Below are positions 54,077-64,000 of a stretch of 64,000 nt of DNA, piece by piece; position 1 is the first letter of the stretch, and each line of letters starts with the position of its first letter. The notes beneath the pieces are model-generated. The model saw only the letters and a program-made list of their open reading frames with translations, was not told the origin of the DNA and ran no database searches. Location: positions 3,500,565 to 3,564,564 of the forward strand of contig CM055077.1 in the NCBI GenBank assembly GCA_029204045.2, given 5' to 3'. A program made the position numbers and the translations under genes. Source of the DNA: Tillandsia leiboldiana. Its lineage: Eukaryota; Streptophyta; Magnoliopsida; Poales; Bromeliaceae.

Positions 54077-54763
54077 GCACTTTACTTTCTTTTTGCCCTT
54101 GGATTTTGATCTCGACTTTCCTCGATCACCATACTCCATCTCGAAATGTCTTCCCCGTGCTATCATAGCCTCCCCCGAAGAACTTTCTTGGCTAGACTTC
54201 CGCCTCATCTTCTCGGTAAGTAATGATGCAACAACTGACTCCATCTTAAGGGTTTCATTATGGCTCAAGTTTATAATCAAATTGTCCCAAGTTTTCGGCA
54301 TCGAGCAAAGTAAAATACTTGTCTTTTCTTCTTCATCAATTCTCACGTTTAGGGCAGCGAGTTTGCTCATGATAGAGTTGAATGTACTTAGATGTTCTTG
54401 TACCGGTGCCCCGTCCTTCATCTTTAGATTGTACAATTGTCACCTTAAGAAAATTTTGTTCACTAATGACTTTCCTTCATAGAGATTTTTTAATTTATCC
54501 CAAATCCCTTTTGCGGTAGTCTCGGTCTCCACATTGAATAACACTGAATCATCCAGTGTCAAATATAGGTTTGCCAAAGCCATCTTGTCCTTCTCTTCAA
54601 ATTGTTTATCCGTCATCCCTTCCGGCTTATTCTCTATTTCTTGCAGGGCGATCTCACAAGCATCTTTAATCAAAACTACTTGCATCTTCAGTTTCCACAA
54701 CGCAAAGTTCGCTCCATCAAATCGAGAAATCTCATACTTTGTCACTGAAACTTTCTCTGCCAT
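54077..54763 (-). pseudogene. Ty1/copia Gag
   Basis: Starts at the ATG at 54763 (MAEKVSVTKYEISRFDGANF), a normal copia Gag start, 35 bases after the primer binding site. A UBN2-type Gag body follows (GIWDKLKNLYEGKSLVNKI, then MKDGAPVQEHLSTFNSIMSK). An in-frame TGA at 54440-54442 and the TAG at 54074-54076 interrupt it. The TGA looks like a C-to-T change of CGA. Confidence 0.82.
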
Positions 54764-54797
54764 CGTTTTACCGTCAACGAACTACGAATAACCAAAC

Positions 54798-54887
54798 GCT
54801 CCGATACCAATTGAAGGGGGACCGGCCGTGGGGTTACCGAGCACACCTCAACCCCACGACCGGTCCCCCTTCAATTGGTATCGGAGC
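54798..54887. repeat. Palindrome with two primer binding sites
   Basis: 38-bp arms (54798-54835 and 54850-54887) are complementary except for one base, around a 14-base loop. Each arm holds TGGTATCGGAGC, one base different from the standard initiator-tRNA site, and AAGGGGGACCGG. The left arm serves the copia element on the minus strand; the right arm points the other way. Confidence 0.92.
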
Positions 54888-55155
54888 GTGCCTATGTGGG
54901 TACAAACGTAAGTGTCGTACGATACCCTTTAGATATCGCTCTGTCTCGTTCAATACTCAGAGAGATCGGTCTGTCTTGTTCAATACTCAGAGAGTATTGT
55001 GGCTCAGAGGGACTAAGAGAGACCCCCTTATACTGTGTCCTCTAATTGGTGGCACGATACGTATCGTCCCGTATCGTAAAGTACGAGTGGATACATAATT
55101 AATTTCTTGGCGTTGAGGAGCTTTTCATGTAAATGAATAGAACAGTGATTGCGTG
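54888..55155. other. Sequence beyond the palindrome with 30-bp tandem units
   Basis: Two 30-bp units (54937-54966 and 54967-54996) share TTCAATACTCAGAGAG. Short palindromes TCGTACGA and ACGATACGTATCGT (55054-55067) follow. It is not the expected copia 5' LTR and I do not recognise it. Confidence 0.55.
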
Positions 55156-55593
55156 TCATCTTTATTAAATAAGGTTGTCATTTCTTTATTTTTTTATAGA
55201 CTGCCAAATATGGCTGAACCATGCCACGACAATTTTGCATGCATGCATTCGTTTGCATATAGATCTGTGTATAGCCAAATCTTTGTAGCTGGAGTACACG
55301 TTATATCAGTTGATTTATGTTTTGACCAGGCATGACTATATAATGTAGGTTATTTTCTTTCCCAAACATATAGAAATAACAGGAAGTGTCAACACTTTTT
55401 GATTGTTCGTTGTCTGTCGCGATCCTTGGTTTCGTGCATATGATAAGCATTACTTTCATTTTGTATGATGCAGAAGAAAGTGGCTATTTAGTCGTCAAGC
55501 AAGAAATAGGACTAGCTTAGCATTTGTAGATTCCTTTAAATAGATTGCTTTTCTAATTGTGCTGAAATTTTGCTAGATTGCTAAATTTTGCAG

Positions 55594-55648
<55 letters not shown>

Positions 55649-55655
55649 CTAGAAT
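55156..55655. other. Intergenic, ends in (GA)n
   Basis: No gene or named repeat up to the (GA)n run at about 55597-55645. Confidence 0.55.
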
Positions 55656-55995
55656 ACTTTTAGAAGTGCAGGGGAGAGTTTATTTCCGCTTCATTTCTAA
55701 TAACAAGACATTCGAATCAACGATCGACACAGTTAAACTTGATCTAGACTATTGAAACTTTTTAAGATCTGAATTTCTCAATTTTTCGTCATCATTTGTC
55801 TATTATTCTAGTAGTCTAAAAGTAGATTATTTGTAATAGTTAATATAAGATGTATTTGAAACTATTTGGTCACTAGACAAATGATGTTGGAAATATTAAA
55901 ATTTTTTTGAATTTTGTGATGTCCAAATAGTGTAGATCATGTTTAATGATATTGATTATCAATTTGGATATTGCTGAAATAAGCAACTCTATTTA
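55656..55995. mobile_element. AT-rich MITE-like element
   Basis: Imperfect inverted ends around TACTTTTAGAAGTG and TTACTTTTAGAAATA. The inner phrases GATCTAGACTATTGAAAC and GTGTAGATCATGTTTAATG are partly complementary. Related to 45405-45770. Confidence 0.5.
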
Positions 55996-56260
55996 CTTTT
56001 AGAAATATTCTAGCTTTACTCCATTGCTATATAGTTGATGCTTCATCAAGTTGCTGTATTGAGTACCCTAGGACAGTAGCTTTAATGAAACAAAATAAAG
56101 CAATCTTAGAATCCTTCTCTACCAGTGGTGGGCCTTCTACACCTATCTTTTAACTCTTACATGTATTTTATCAGAGAAAAAGCCCATAGGGCTCTGGGCC
56201 TTGTTCATTCAAGAGCTTGATGATACAAATACAACCAATAAAATATTCGGAAGATAGAAA

Positions 56261-56438
56261 TTGGGGTGGCAATCCAGCTCGTTGTTCGCGAGCCAGCTCA
56301 TGTTCGGCTCGAAATGAGCTCGAGATCGAATCGCTCGTTTAGTAAACGAGCCGAACACGAGCTGAATTTTTCAGCTCGTTTAATAAACGAGCCGAACACG
56401 AGCTGAGATCAGCTCGCTCGTGTTCGGCTCGATAACAA

Positions 56439-56525
<87 letters not shown>

Positions 56526-56734
56526 CTATTTAAATTTAAAGCTATCAATTTTTTGTAAATTTTAATTATTAGATTAAAATTTTAATTTTTAAATTTTCTT
56601 TCAACTATACATCTAATAATATGAATGAAAATCAAACTTGTTGTTCGCGAGCCAGCTCGTGTTCGACTCGTTTATTAAACGAGTCGAACACGAGCCGACC
56701 CAAGCTCGCTTGTGTTCGTCTCGTTGACACCCCT
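56261..56734. mobile_element. MITE with GAGCCGAACACGAGC repeats and 9-bp target duplication
   Basis: AGATAGAAA stands at 56252-56260 and again at 56735-56743. The termini are GGGGTGGCAA and TTGACACCCC. Inside are several inverted copies of CTCGTTTAATAAACGAGC and GAGCCGAACACGAGC, plus (TA)n at about 56440-56522. A 9-bp duplication suggests a Mutator-type transposase, but the terminal repeat is short, so a hAT origin is not excluded. Confidence 0.75.
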
Positions 56735-56743
56735 AGATAGAAA

Positions 56744-57379
56744 CAAGCCACCTATCAGATCCCAATTATTATTGGCAATAAATGGCTACATACATATCAG
56801 GTTCTGCTTGTAGGAATACGATCCTACCACTCATCAGCAGCGAAAATCCGTACAGTTCACATTGTGGATTCATACTGCTGCTCATGAGCGGCGAGATGGT
56901 CCTCTGCGTGTACAGATTCCTACACATCTGGGTGCAGGGAGATTGCCCCTATTACAGCAATAGGAGAGATAAATTATAAATATATGCACTACTACTTGGC
57001 ACTTAAAAGATGCTATAAAAATATAAAAACTATGCAAAAGGCCTTCTCACATATGCCCAGTCCCTAAAACCCAGAAGAGTACCAAGTCTATATATCTATT
57101 CTAAGGCCTTACTTGAAGTTACCTTGTCAAAAGTACCTGTTTTCATTAAGGTTAAAAAAATTCTAAAACACTTTCAATTTTTCCTTCTCTGATATAAAAT
57201 TGTGACACAAACGGCATAAGAGAAGGCATATTATGTTATATTGATTTTCCGATGGCGGTTCCCACTAAATTTTATAATATAGAAGGCTGAAAGATGAGAG
57301 CGGTTAAAGTTTTTTAAACATTTCAAAATATAAAATATATAATTTTAAGGTAAAAACGTATAAAACTTATCTGAACTAT
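56744..57379. other. Intergenic
   Basis: A moderately GC-rich patch at 56780-56960 has open frames on both strands but no family I recognise. The remainder is AT-rich. Confidence 0.5.
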
Positions 57380-57637
57380 CACTATAATAAAATTAGATTA
57401 TAGGAACACATTCTTGTGACACTTTTGTATGAGTGCCCTATCTATATTCTATATATATCCAAAATTAAATTATAGAAACATATTTTTAGAACACATTACA
57501 AAAATGTGTCGCTATACATACTAGCGATGGCACATATAGTAACACTAATAATAAGTGTCGGTATTTTTGCTAGCGACACTTTTTTCAGATTTTAAAAATA
57601 TTTTAATGTGTCGCTATAGCATAATTTTATTGTAGTG
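57380..57637. mobile_element. CACTA-type MITE
   Basis: Opens CACTATAATAAAATTA and closes TAATTTTATTGTAGTG, an inverted repeat of the CACTA kind. Inside, GTGTCGCTATA and TAGCGACAC phrases recur. No clear 3-bp duplication is visible. Confidence 0.6.
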
Positions 57638-58509
57638 TGTATACCATTTTGAATTGACTATCTAATCTTTCAAAATTTTAATTTTATCACTAAACCTTTT
57701 AATTTGTTTGATTTATATCAGTCAATAATATTTTGACTTCAAAATTGAGGCTAATTATTTTTTTAATGAATTTATAGTTGCGAGAATTATATGAAATATA
57801 CTAGTTATACCTGTAAAGATAAATAATGTATTTAAAATTTGAATTTAAAGTGCAGTTGATTGACAAATAAAATAAATTGAAAAATTAAATAGTAAAATCA
57901 AAATTTAAAAAGGTTGAATAGCAAAATTAAAATAGTCTACTATTTAGGTAAATTCTATATGCTTAAACCTAATTTTAAATATCACAACTTCAAACTAAGA
58001 CCCACCAAATAATATTCAGATAAAAATATATATAACTTATCTAAATTGTGAACCATTTTATTTTACCTGTCAAACCATTTAATTTGTTTGATTTAAATTA
58101 GTCAGCAGTACTTTCACTTCAAACTTTAAATATGTCGTTATTTTTTACAAATTTAGTTAATATATTTTATGTAATACTCAAAACGTCAATAACCAACTCA
58201 AATTAAATAAATTAAAATTAATTAATTAATTAATTAAAATGAATCATAATTTAGATCAATGTTATATAATTTTACCTAAAACTTAAATCGATAGGCCAAA
58301 CCCATTGATCCATTTTTTATTTTCTTTTCACTAGGGACGTCGATTGATACAGATACCCGAAATTTTATTCGAATTCGAATTTGAACGGAATGAATTTATC
58401 CGATATTAAGTGGATATAGATTCGGAGATGGATATAAAAAATAAAAATTCGACGGATTTAGATTTAATATAAATTTTGACTGTAACTCGAATCCGAATTG
58501 ATTTTACGT

Positions 58510-58556
<47 letters not shown>

Positions 58557-58840
58557 TTTAATATTATATTTAAATTTATATTTTAAAATTTAGATTTAAT
58601 ATAATATATTTTGAAATATTATAAAGAGGAAAAGAAAAATAATTGTTTCGAATTTAAAATTTCTAATTCGAATTTAAATTTGAATTTTGTATTTTTGATC
58701 AAATTCGAATTTAAATATAAATTTTTAAAATTTATCAAATATAAATTTAATTTTCAAATTTAATAATTAAATTTAAATTTAAACTTTTAAAAATTTGTCC
58801 CGAATCCGACGCCTTAACATCCTACCTTTCACAAAGCTCT
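57638..58840. other. AT-rich intergenic with MITE-like remnant
   Basis: From about 58332 (AGGGACGTCGATTGATAC) to about 58815 (CCCGAATCCGACGCC) the text is rich in TCGAATTCGAATTT-like words and holds a short (TA)n (58518-58552). This is a common plant repeat style; ends are not resolved. Confidence 0.4.
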
Positions 58841-59589
58841 AACACACTACTGTTCAAATCGCGTCGCACGTGCCGAGCCCCAATTGCAGGGAAAAAAACT
58901 ATTATCAACAGTACTGCTCTCCCCGCGGCCCGAGGCGCGGGTCAATCTCGGTTTCGGCCCAGCTGCATCAGATTTGATTTGCTCCGTTCGTTTTTTCTTT
59001 CTAAAAGCAGCCGTTGCTGCTCGACGACGGCGTCGATACGTGCGAAAAGAAATGATGCGTGGGCCAAATCTGTGGGCCACCACCCCACTTGCATTTTCAT
59101 GCGGGGCAATTTTTTATATATCTCTAAAATTTTTTCTATTTTTAAATTTACCCATCTTAGAAGGCTAATATTAAAACTATCCTTCTTACGTTCCAACTTT
59201 TTTTCTAAAATATCCCTGAAGTTAAACTCTGTTAGTGTACCGTTTGGAGCTGCCGTTATCTGCATAAAATTACCATTTTGCCCTTTCAAATATACCCTTC
59301 TACCATAACCAACTTTTCTTATGTACCCTTAAAATTTTCAATAGTTTTGGTAGATAGGGACAAAATAGGTATATCTGATAGTTTTCAACTCCGATTATTA
59401 TTTAACTCTAGTTTAACCCTAGTTAACTTAACAAAGAAAAACGGTAGGAGTATTTTTAATAACTGTGGAACGTATGAAGGGTATATTGGAAAGAAAAAAA
59501 TAAAAGGGATAAATCAGATATTTCTTCAGATTTCAGGAGTACACAGGCAATTATCTCTAGGTACACAGGCAATTATCTCTACTTTATTT
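58841..59589. other. Intergenic with possible MITE
   Basis: 58840-59095 is GC-richer without a gene I can name. 59105-59530 has opposing phrases such as TTGCCCTTTCAAATATACCC and GAAGGGTATATTGGAAAG, suggesting an element with long diverged inverted repeats. A 22-bp unit (GTACACAGGCAATTATCTCT) is doubled at 59539-59580. Confidence 0.4.
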
Positions 59590-60501
59590 AATAGATGTCG
59601 ATCGAGTACTTACGGGCTGAAATCCGATAACCGAGCACCAAGATAAAAATCAAACAATCTCCGCTATCCAGAAAAATCAGCAGCACGAAAGGGGTTCAAA
59701 GGTGCTCCGAAAATCCCAACAATATTCAAAACTGAGAGAAGCGGTAAATACAAAAATCGAATATCTAGCTCTCGTAGAAACGATGCCATAGAACTTGGCC
59801 AAAAACTCACTCGGATCAGCCCAGGAGAGCCCGTGGATGAAACGTTGACGGAAAAGCTCGGTATCGAAGGCACGTCGAAGCTCGCGTTGTCGAGGAGGAG
59901 GATGAAGAAACGACATCCAAAAAAATTCCGGAATCCCAAATATCGAAGAAGAGTCGTCGAGGAAGGTGCCTGTCGAAGGAGGGCTCAAGAGAGGCTCGGA
60001 AAGAACCCCAAAAGAAGGCATAAATGGGCTATTTATAGCCCAAATCCACAAAAAGGGGGTTGCGAATTCGAGCACAAGAATCGGGCGCCCGAAATCCGCC
60101 CCCTGGCTCCACACTGTGCGCGCCCGGATTCACCCGGGCGTGACACATGTACACGCGGGGTTCACGGCGCCCGCCAACGGGCGCGGTCCACGATGTGCCG
60201 CGCCTGGCGCGTGCTGCGCCTCGACTCCCGCACCGCCGCCCGACCACTCAGCGCCTGCGATGTGTCCGCTGCGCCCCGCTCGCTGGTCCCGGTGCACGCG
60301 GAAGTGGGTCGTGGACCGGCCCACTCCACAATTCAGCCCAAATGCCCATTTTGCCCGAAGATAGCCGATTTTCAACGTTTTCGCGCGCTGAGTCCGTTTT
60401 TAGCATCCGTTTGACGCACAACGGGCTCGATACACCAAAAATAGACGTTTTCTCACCGCCGTCTTCCCAGTCAAGTCGCACGGAAAAACCAGGTCACCAC
60501 A
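59590..60501 (-). mobile_element. Truncated LTR, relative of the 46179 solo LTR
   Basis: On the minus strand it starts TGTGGTGACCTGG at 60501. A TATA motif (CTATAAATAGCCC) lies near 60028. Homology to 10850-11990 breaks off near 59590, about 0.9 kb in. The other 3 kb are missing. Confidence 0.7.
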
Positions 60502-60600
60502 GCGGAGACCCGAATGGCCAAGACAATTGTGCCACAAAGAAGATGGCGCACGAGTGCCAACGTACGCAACTGGAGAGGAGACTTTATTCTTGGTGATGAG
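60502..60600 (-). pseudogene. Copia GAG-pre-integrase fragment
   Basis: On the minus strand the frame reads VAYVGTRAPSSLWHNCLGHS, the LWHxxLGH motif of copia pre-integrase domains. It is cut off exactly where the LTR at 60501 begins. Confidence 0.55.
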
Positions 60601-60730
60601 AAGCCGATAAAGTTTATTTTTATTTTTAGCTTGTCTGTGGAGTAGTATTGTATTGGGTAGGGAGGGAACAGAGAAAGAAAAGGAGGAAGTTAGGACAACA
60701 ACCATAGGGATCGAGTGTTGTAGAGCTAAA

Positions 60731-61135
60731 GCTTCGATACCATATAAGATAATAATAGATAGAAATAATTGAATAAAACTTGTATAGCTTCTGTGATATA
60801 TCTTTCTCTATTATATAATATGTAAATTTCAACTATAAAGATAAGTCCTTATCAATTACAATAAAAAATAATATCTTATTAGAGATAATTGTGGAGAGAT
60901 TTATGGTTATCTTGTTAGAGATATTTGTCGAGAGGTAATAATATCTTGTTGGAGATATTTGTAAAGAGATTCTTAGAGCTGTGATGATTATCGAGAATTG
61001 TATTTGTTACGAGATAACAATATCCTGTTGGAGAGATTTCTAAAGAGATTCTTAGAATTGTGATGTTTATCCATAATTGTATGAGGATAGCTCTTGAACA
61101 CTTCATTAACAGAGCCCAAAGTTTATATGTGTTAG
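60731..61135 (-). mobile_element. Copia-like LTR and primer binding site remnant
   Basis: TGGTATCGAAGC (minus strand, 60731-60742) resembles an initiator-tRNA primer site. To its right an LTR-like stretch has repeated ATCTCCAACARGATATT phrases and a start near 61110-61135 (AAGTGTTCAAGAGC). With the fragment at 60502-60600 it makes a minus-strand copia element that has lost gag. Confidence 0.5.
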
Positions 61136-62152
61136 GTATCAAAAAAGAAAATTTAAAAGATAAAGTACTCTAATTAAAATTGTTCAAAGTTTAGATATAT
61201 TCTATATATTTTTATTTATAAAATATTACATACATCATTTTATATCAACTTATGCTTTTGAATAAAAGTAATTGTCTCCGACCTTTTTAAATAAGATATT
61301 AGAGCTGAAATTTTTAATTTCAATTTTCACCCCATTAAATACATTAAATTGTATCACGATAAAGCCTGAGAAAAAAATGTTGAATATAAGATATTAAAAG
61401 CTCCAATAGCTTAACTATTAAGAGAAAAGCACCACTAACTGTTATGTATAAGCCTAAAGAAAAACTATTATATAACAATAATCCACCGATATTACATAAA
61501 AAATTCCTATACTACACAAATTAAAGTACAAAAATTATTTTTTTTACTAATAATTATTATTTGACATAAAATTATCATATTGGTAGTAATTAGATTATTA
61601 GATGTCTCATATGCCACAATAGAATTAATTTGGAGTATATTCTATTTAGTATAACTATTACAAACCAAATATATTTTTTATTTTTTTGCTAAGGTAATAA
61701 AATTAAATTTATATGGTGACCTCCTAAGCTAGTATAGCATTTTTTTAAGAGAAAGGTAGCATGCTACCCGCTTCGTTTATTTTTGAAATAAACTTAGCTG
61801 GAAATGTGAAGCAACTAGGTTTCAAACTCGGATCACGAATATCAACCACCAAGTCTTTTGTCACTTGCACTAGTGACGGTTGATATCTCTCAACTTTTGT
61901 TATTCTTAAAATTGAGTGATCTATAAATTTCATCATACTTACCAACAAATTTAGCCAATTTTAATAATTTAAATTATATCAAGCAAAAAACCCTAGAATA
62001 ATCAAACTACATTAACTAACAGAGCAAGTAACATTTTCGTATTTTCACTTCAAACTTGCCAGGCTCAACCAAAAAACTTAAGCTCTACAATCCAACCCAA
62101 TGAGACTTGATTCTTTGCACTAGTACTATGTTAAAGGGGGCAGGTCCAATCC
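61136..62152. other. AT-rich intergenic
   Basis: No gene. 61740-61940 (GGTTTCAAACTCGGATC, CACTTGCACTAGTGACGG) resembles a dispersed plant repeat; a SINE-like B box is possible but weak. Confidence 0.4.
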
Positions 62153-62290
62153 AAAATCTTAAATTGTTTGATGAAAATATGCTTAGATCAAAATAGTCAA
62201 AATCTTAAATTGTTAGATTAAAATATGCTTAGATCAAAATAGTCAAAATCTTAAATTGTTAGATGAAAATATGCTTAGATCAAAATAGTC
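62153..62290. repeat. 46-bp tandem repeat, three copies
   Basis: Units at 62153, 62199 and 62245 differ by only a few bases. Each contains AAAATCTTAAATTGTT and GATCAAAATAGTC. Confidence 0.95.
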
Positions 62291-63550
62291 TTTGTTATAT
62301 ATAGGTTTAAACTCCATTTGTGTCTAATATATGACTATTATTCCTAATAACATTGGTCCAATTTAGACATATAAAAATTTCATTCAAAATATCTCTTTCT
62401 CAAGCTAGGCTCATATGTTTTTTAAAGTACGGAGACTTCGTATTTATAATTTGTTTTTAATGATGTGACATCTAATTCGGCGATCGGTTTTTTTAGACTT
62501 GATTTATAATATTAAAACTATCTAAAATCAAATTTTATAATTTTTTTTACTTTATTTGACTAGTGAACGAGTAACTCCAAAATAAATGACTAAAAATAAA
62601 AATTTCATAAAAAATAGTAATAAAAGACTTAAATTTCAAATCTAAATAAATTTTATAATTTTTTGACTTTATTTGACTAAAGAACGAGTAGCTCCAAAAT
62701 GAATGGCTGAAAATAAAAATTTCATAAAAAACAGTGATAAAAAAATTTAAATTTTAAATCTAAAATTTTGATCATACTCTGGATGTTAAGTAGAATTTTT
62801 TATTAAAATTTTACGTAATTTGGATTGTTCTATACCATTGAACTAACAAACATACCATATCGACTGTTAAAATAGTTATTTTAAAAAAAAATTAATCACT
62901 TGATAAATAATATCAAAAAATTATGAAATTTAATTTCTAAATAATTTTAATAGCGTAAATCATATTTAACAAAACCAATCATCGAATCGAATATCCTATC
63001 ATCAAAAATATTTTATAAGACCGGAGGCTTCCTTATTTTTGAAAGAATAGGAGACATACTTCTCTTTCTCAAAATATCTTTTTCATTTACTCATGAAGTA
63101 TATAGTATTTGATAAATAAAGAGTATGATTAAATATTTAGAATAAAATCATATTCAGCCTCCAACTTTCCAACTTATTTTTTTTTCAAAATAAAATAAAT
63201 TACTTTGTGATAGATAAAATATGCTATATAGCAAACTATATTACGTGAAGTTACATAAAATAATTGTTGTACTCAAAAAGTTTAAATTAGTAAAAAATAG
63301 TATTTTTATATTTTTATATTTAATACTCACTCTTACGTCTGGATTGAAAAATTTTTAATCGATCCATAATGTTGACTATAATTAAATAGAAAGAAATTAA
63401 ATAATCCAACTTAGAATCTCATGTTCTGATATCATGTGAAATTATGTGAAACAATCGTTGTACTCTAAGCTAATAGAGAACGATAATTTTATATTTTTAT
63501 ATTTAACAAATTATGACTGCCAAAAAAATTTAAGGAGCAAAAATTAAGCT
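62291..63550. other. AT-rich intergenic with family-D MITE
   Basis: A family-D copy is at about 62800-63060 (TTAATCACTTGATAAATAAT). Part of the same text recurs in 62430-62790, including a doubled GAACGAGTARCTCCAAAAT phrase. No gene. Confidence 0.45.
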
Positions 63551-64000
63551 CGCATGTATTGTTTGGTTCGGGTATAGATAAGAATTACTTATTTCTGATA
63601 TAAATACAACTCTTTGGAGGCGTTTGATTCGGATTATCTTGTCAAGATTACAGACAATCCTGTGAGGATTATTGTTCTTGCAGGTTTATCCAGCCTGTAA
63701 TTCATTATGTAATATAGCATTACAAATAGTGTAAGGTTACACCGAAATATTTCTGAGCAAAGTGCGGGTTTCTAACCATACTGAATGTGGGTAATATTGC
63801 ATATCACGTAAATTTACAATTTTATCCTCCAACCCACTTAATCTTTTCAATACGTTATTTTAATATTTTAATTTAAAAATTTTAAATTGTCAAATTTTAT
63901 ATTTTATATTTTATATTATATATTTCAAATTTAAATTTTAAATTTTAAATTTTATATTTTAAAATTTTAGAATAAACTATTTATTTTTGTCAAAATTATT
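63551..64000. mobile_element. MITE-like left ends, cut by window edge
   Basis: TGTTTGGTTCGGGTATAG at about 63559 matches the left end at 26408. Another start, GGCGTTTGATTCGGATTA, follows at 63609 with paired CAATCCTGTGAGGATT phrases. The remainder lies outside the window. Confidence 0.35.

Noticed and set aside
56782..56979. Small ORF and opposite-strand frame near 56800-56960
   Set aside because: Slightly protein-like composition but no family match and no flanking exons seen.
61740..61940. SINE with RNA polymerase III B box
   Set aside because: One B-box-like phrase only; no A box, tail or target duplication could be established.

Overview
The window looks like repeat-rich plant nuclear DNA. 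The evidence is LTR retrotransposons with initiator-tRNA-Met primer binding sites, plant-type MITEs, a Helitron, Cassandra-like TRIMs carrying 5S rRNA-derived sequence, very long (TA)n arrays and one fatty-acid elongase gene. That gene is intronless and strikingly GC-rich at third positions inside very AT-rich surroundings, which suggests a commelinid monocot; the species cannot be fixed from the sequence.

Layout. 1-22183: a Ty3/gypsy chromovirus of Tekay/Del type (5' LTR tail, gag-protease, RT-RNaseH-integrase-chromodomain, ~4 kb 3' LTR) inserted into an older LTR of another family. A run of exactly 100 N (11991-12090) splits this region. Everything from 2023 to 11990 recurs in the same order at 12091-22033, so the simplest reading is two overlapping contig ends placed side by side, with one real element, not two. 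22184-36030: AT-rich DNA packed with (TA)n arrays, in which several short palindromic element families are embedded, plus an ~800-bp Helitron that appears to carry a captured first exon of a CLPTM1-like gene. 36033-37930: a TRIM cluster that decays into an array of about 20 LTR-start repeats. 39008-40543: the only convincing host gene, a 3-ketoacyl-CoA synthase. 43100-46170: a second (TA)n/MITE cluster containing a Cassandra-like TRIM with a clear target-site duplication. 46179-50001: a complete solo LTR with perfect 5-bp target-site duplications. 50682-54809: a degenerate Ty1/copia element on the minus strand whose 5' LTR is replaced by a palindrome containing two primer binding sites. 54888-64000: AT-rich DNA with MITEs, a truncated LTR and a copia remnant.

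How it fits together. The host contribution is one very-long-chain fatty-acid elongation enzyme; nearly everything else is transposon biology, layered by nesting (Tekay into LTR, Cassandra into a MITE, MITEs into microsatellites). The points most worth following are the unmerged contig overlap, a possible multi-intron leader in the Tekay LTR whose last acceptor lies two bases before the gag start, the Helitron exon capture, the (TA)n-embedded element families, and the TRIM-derived array.
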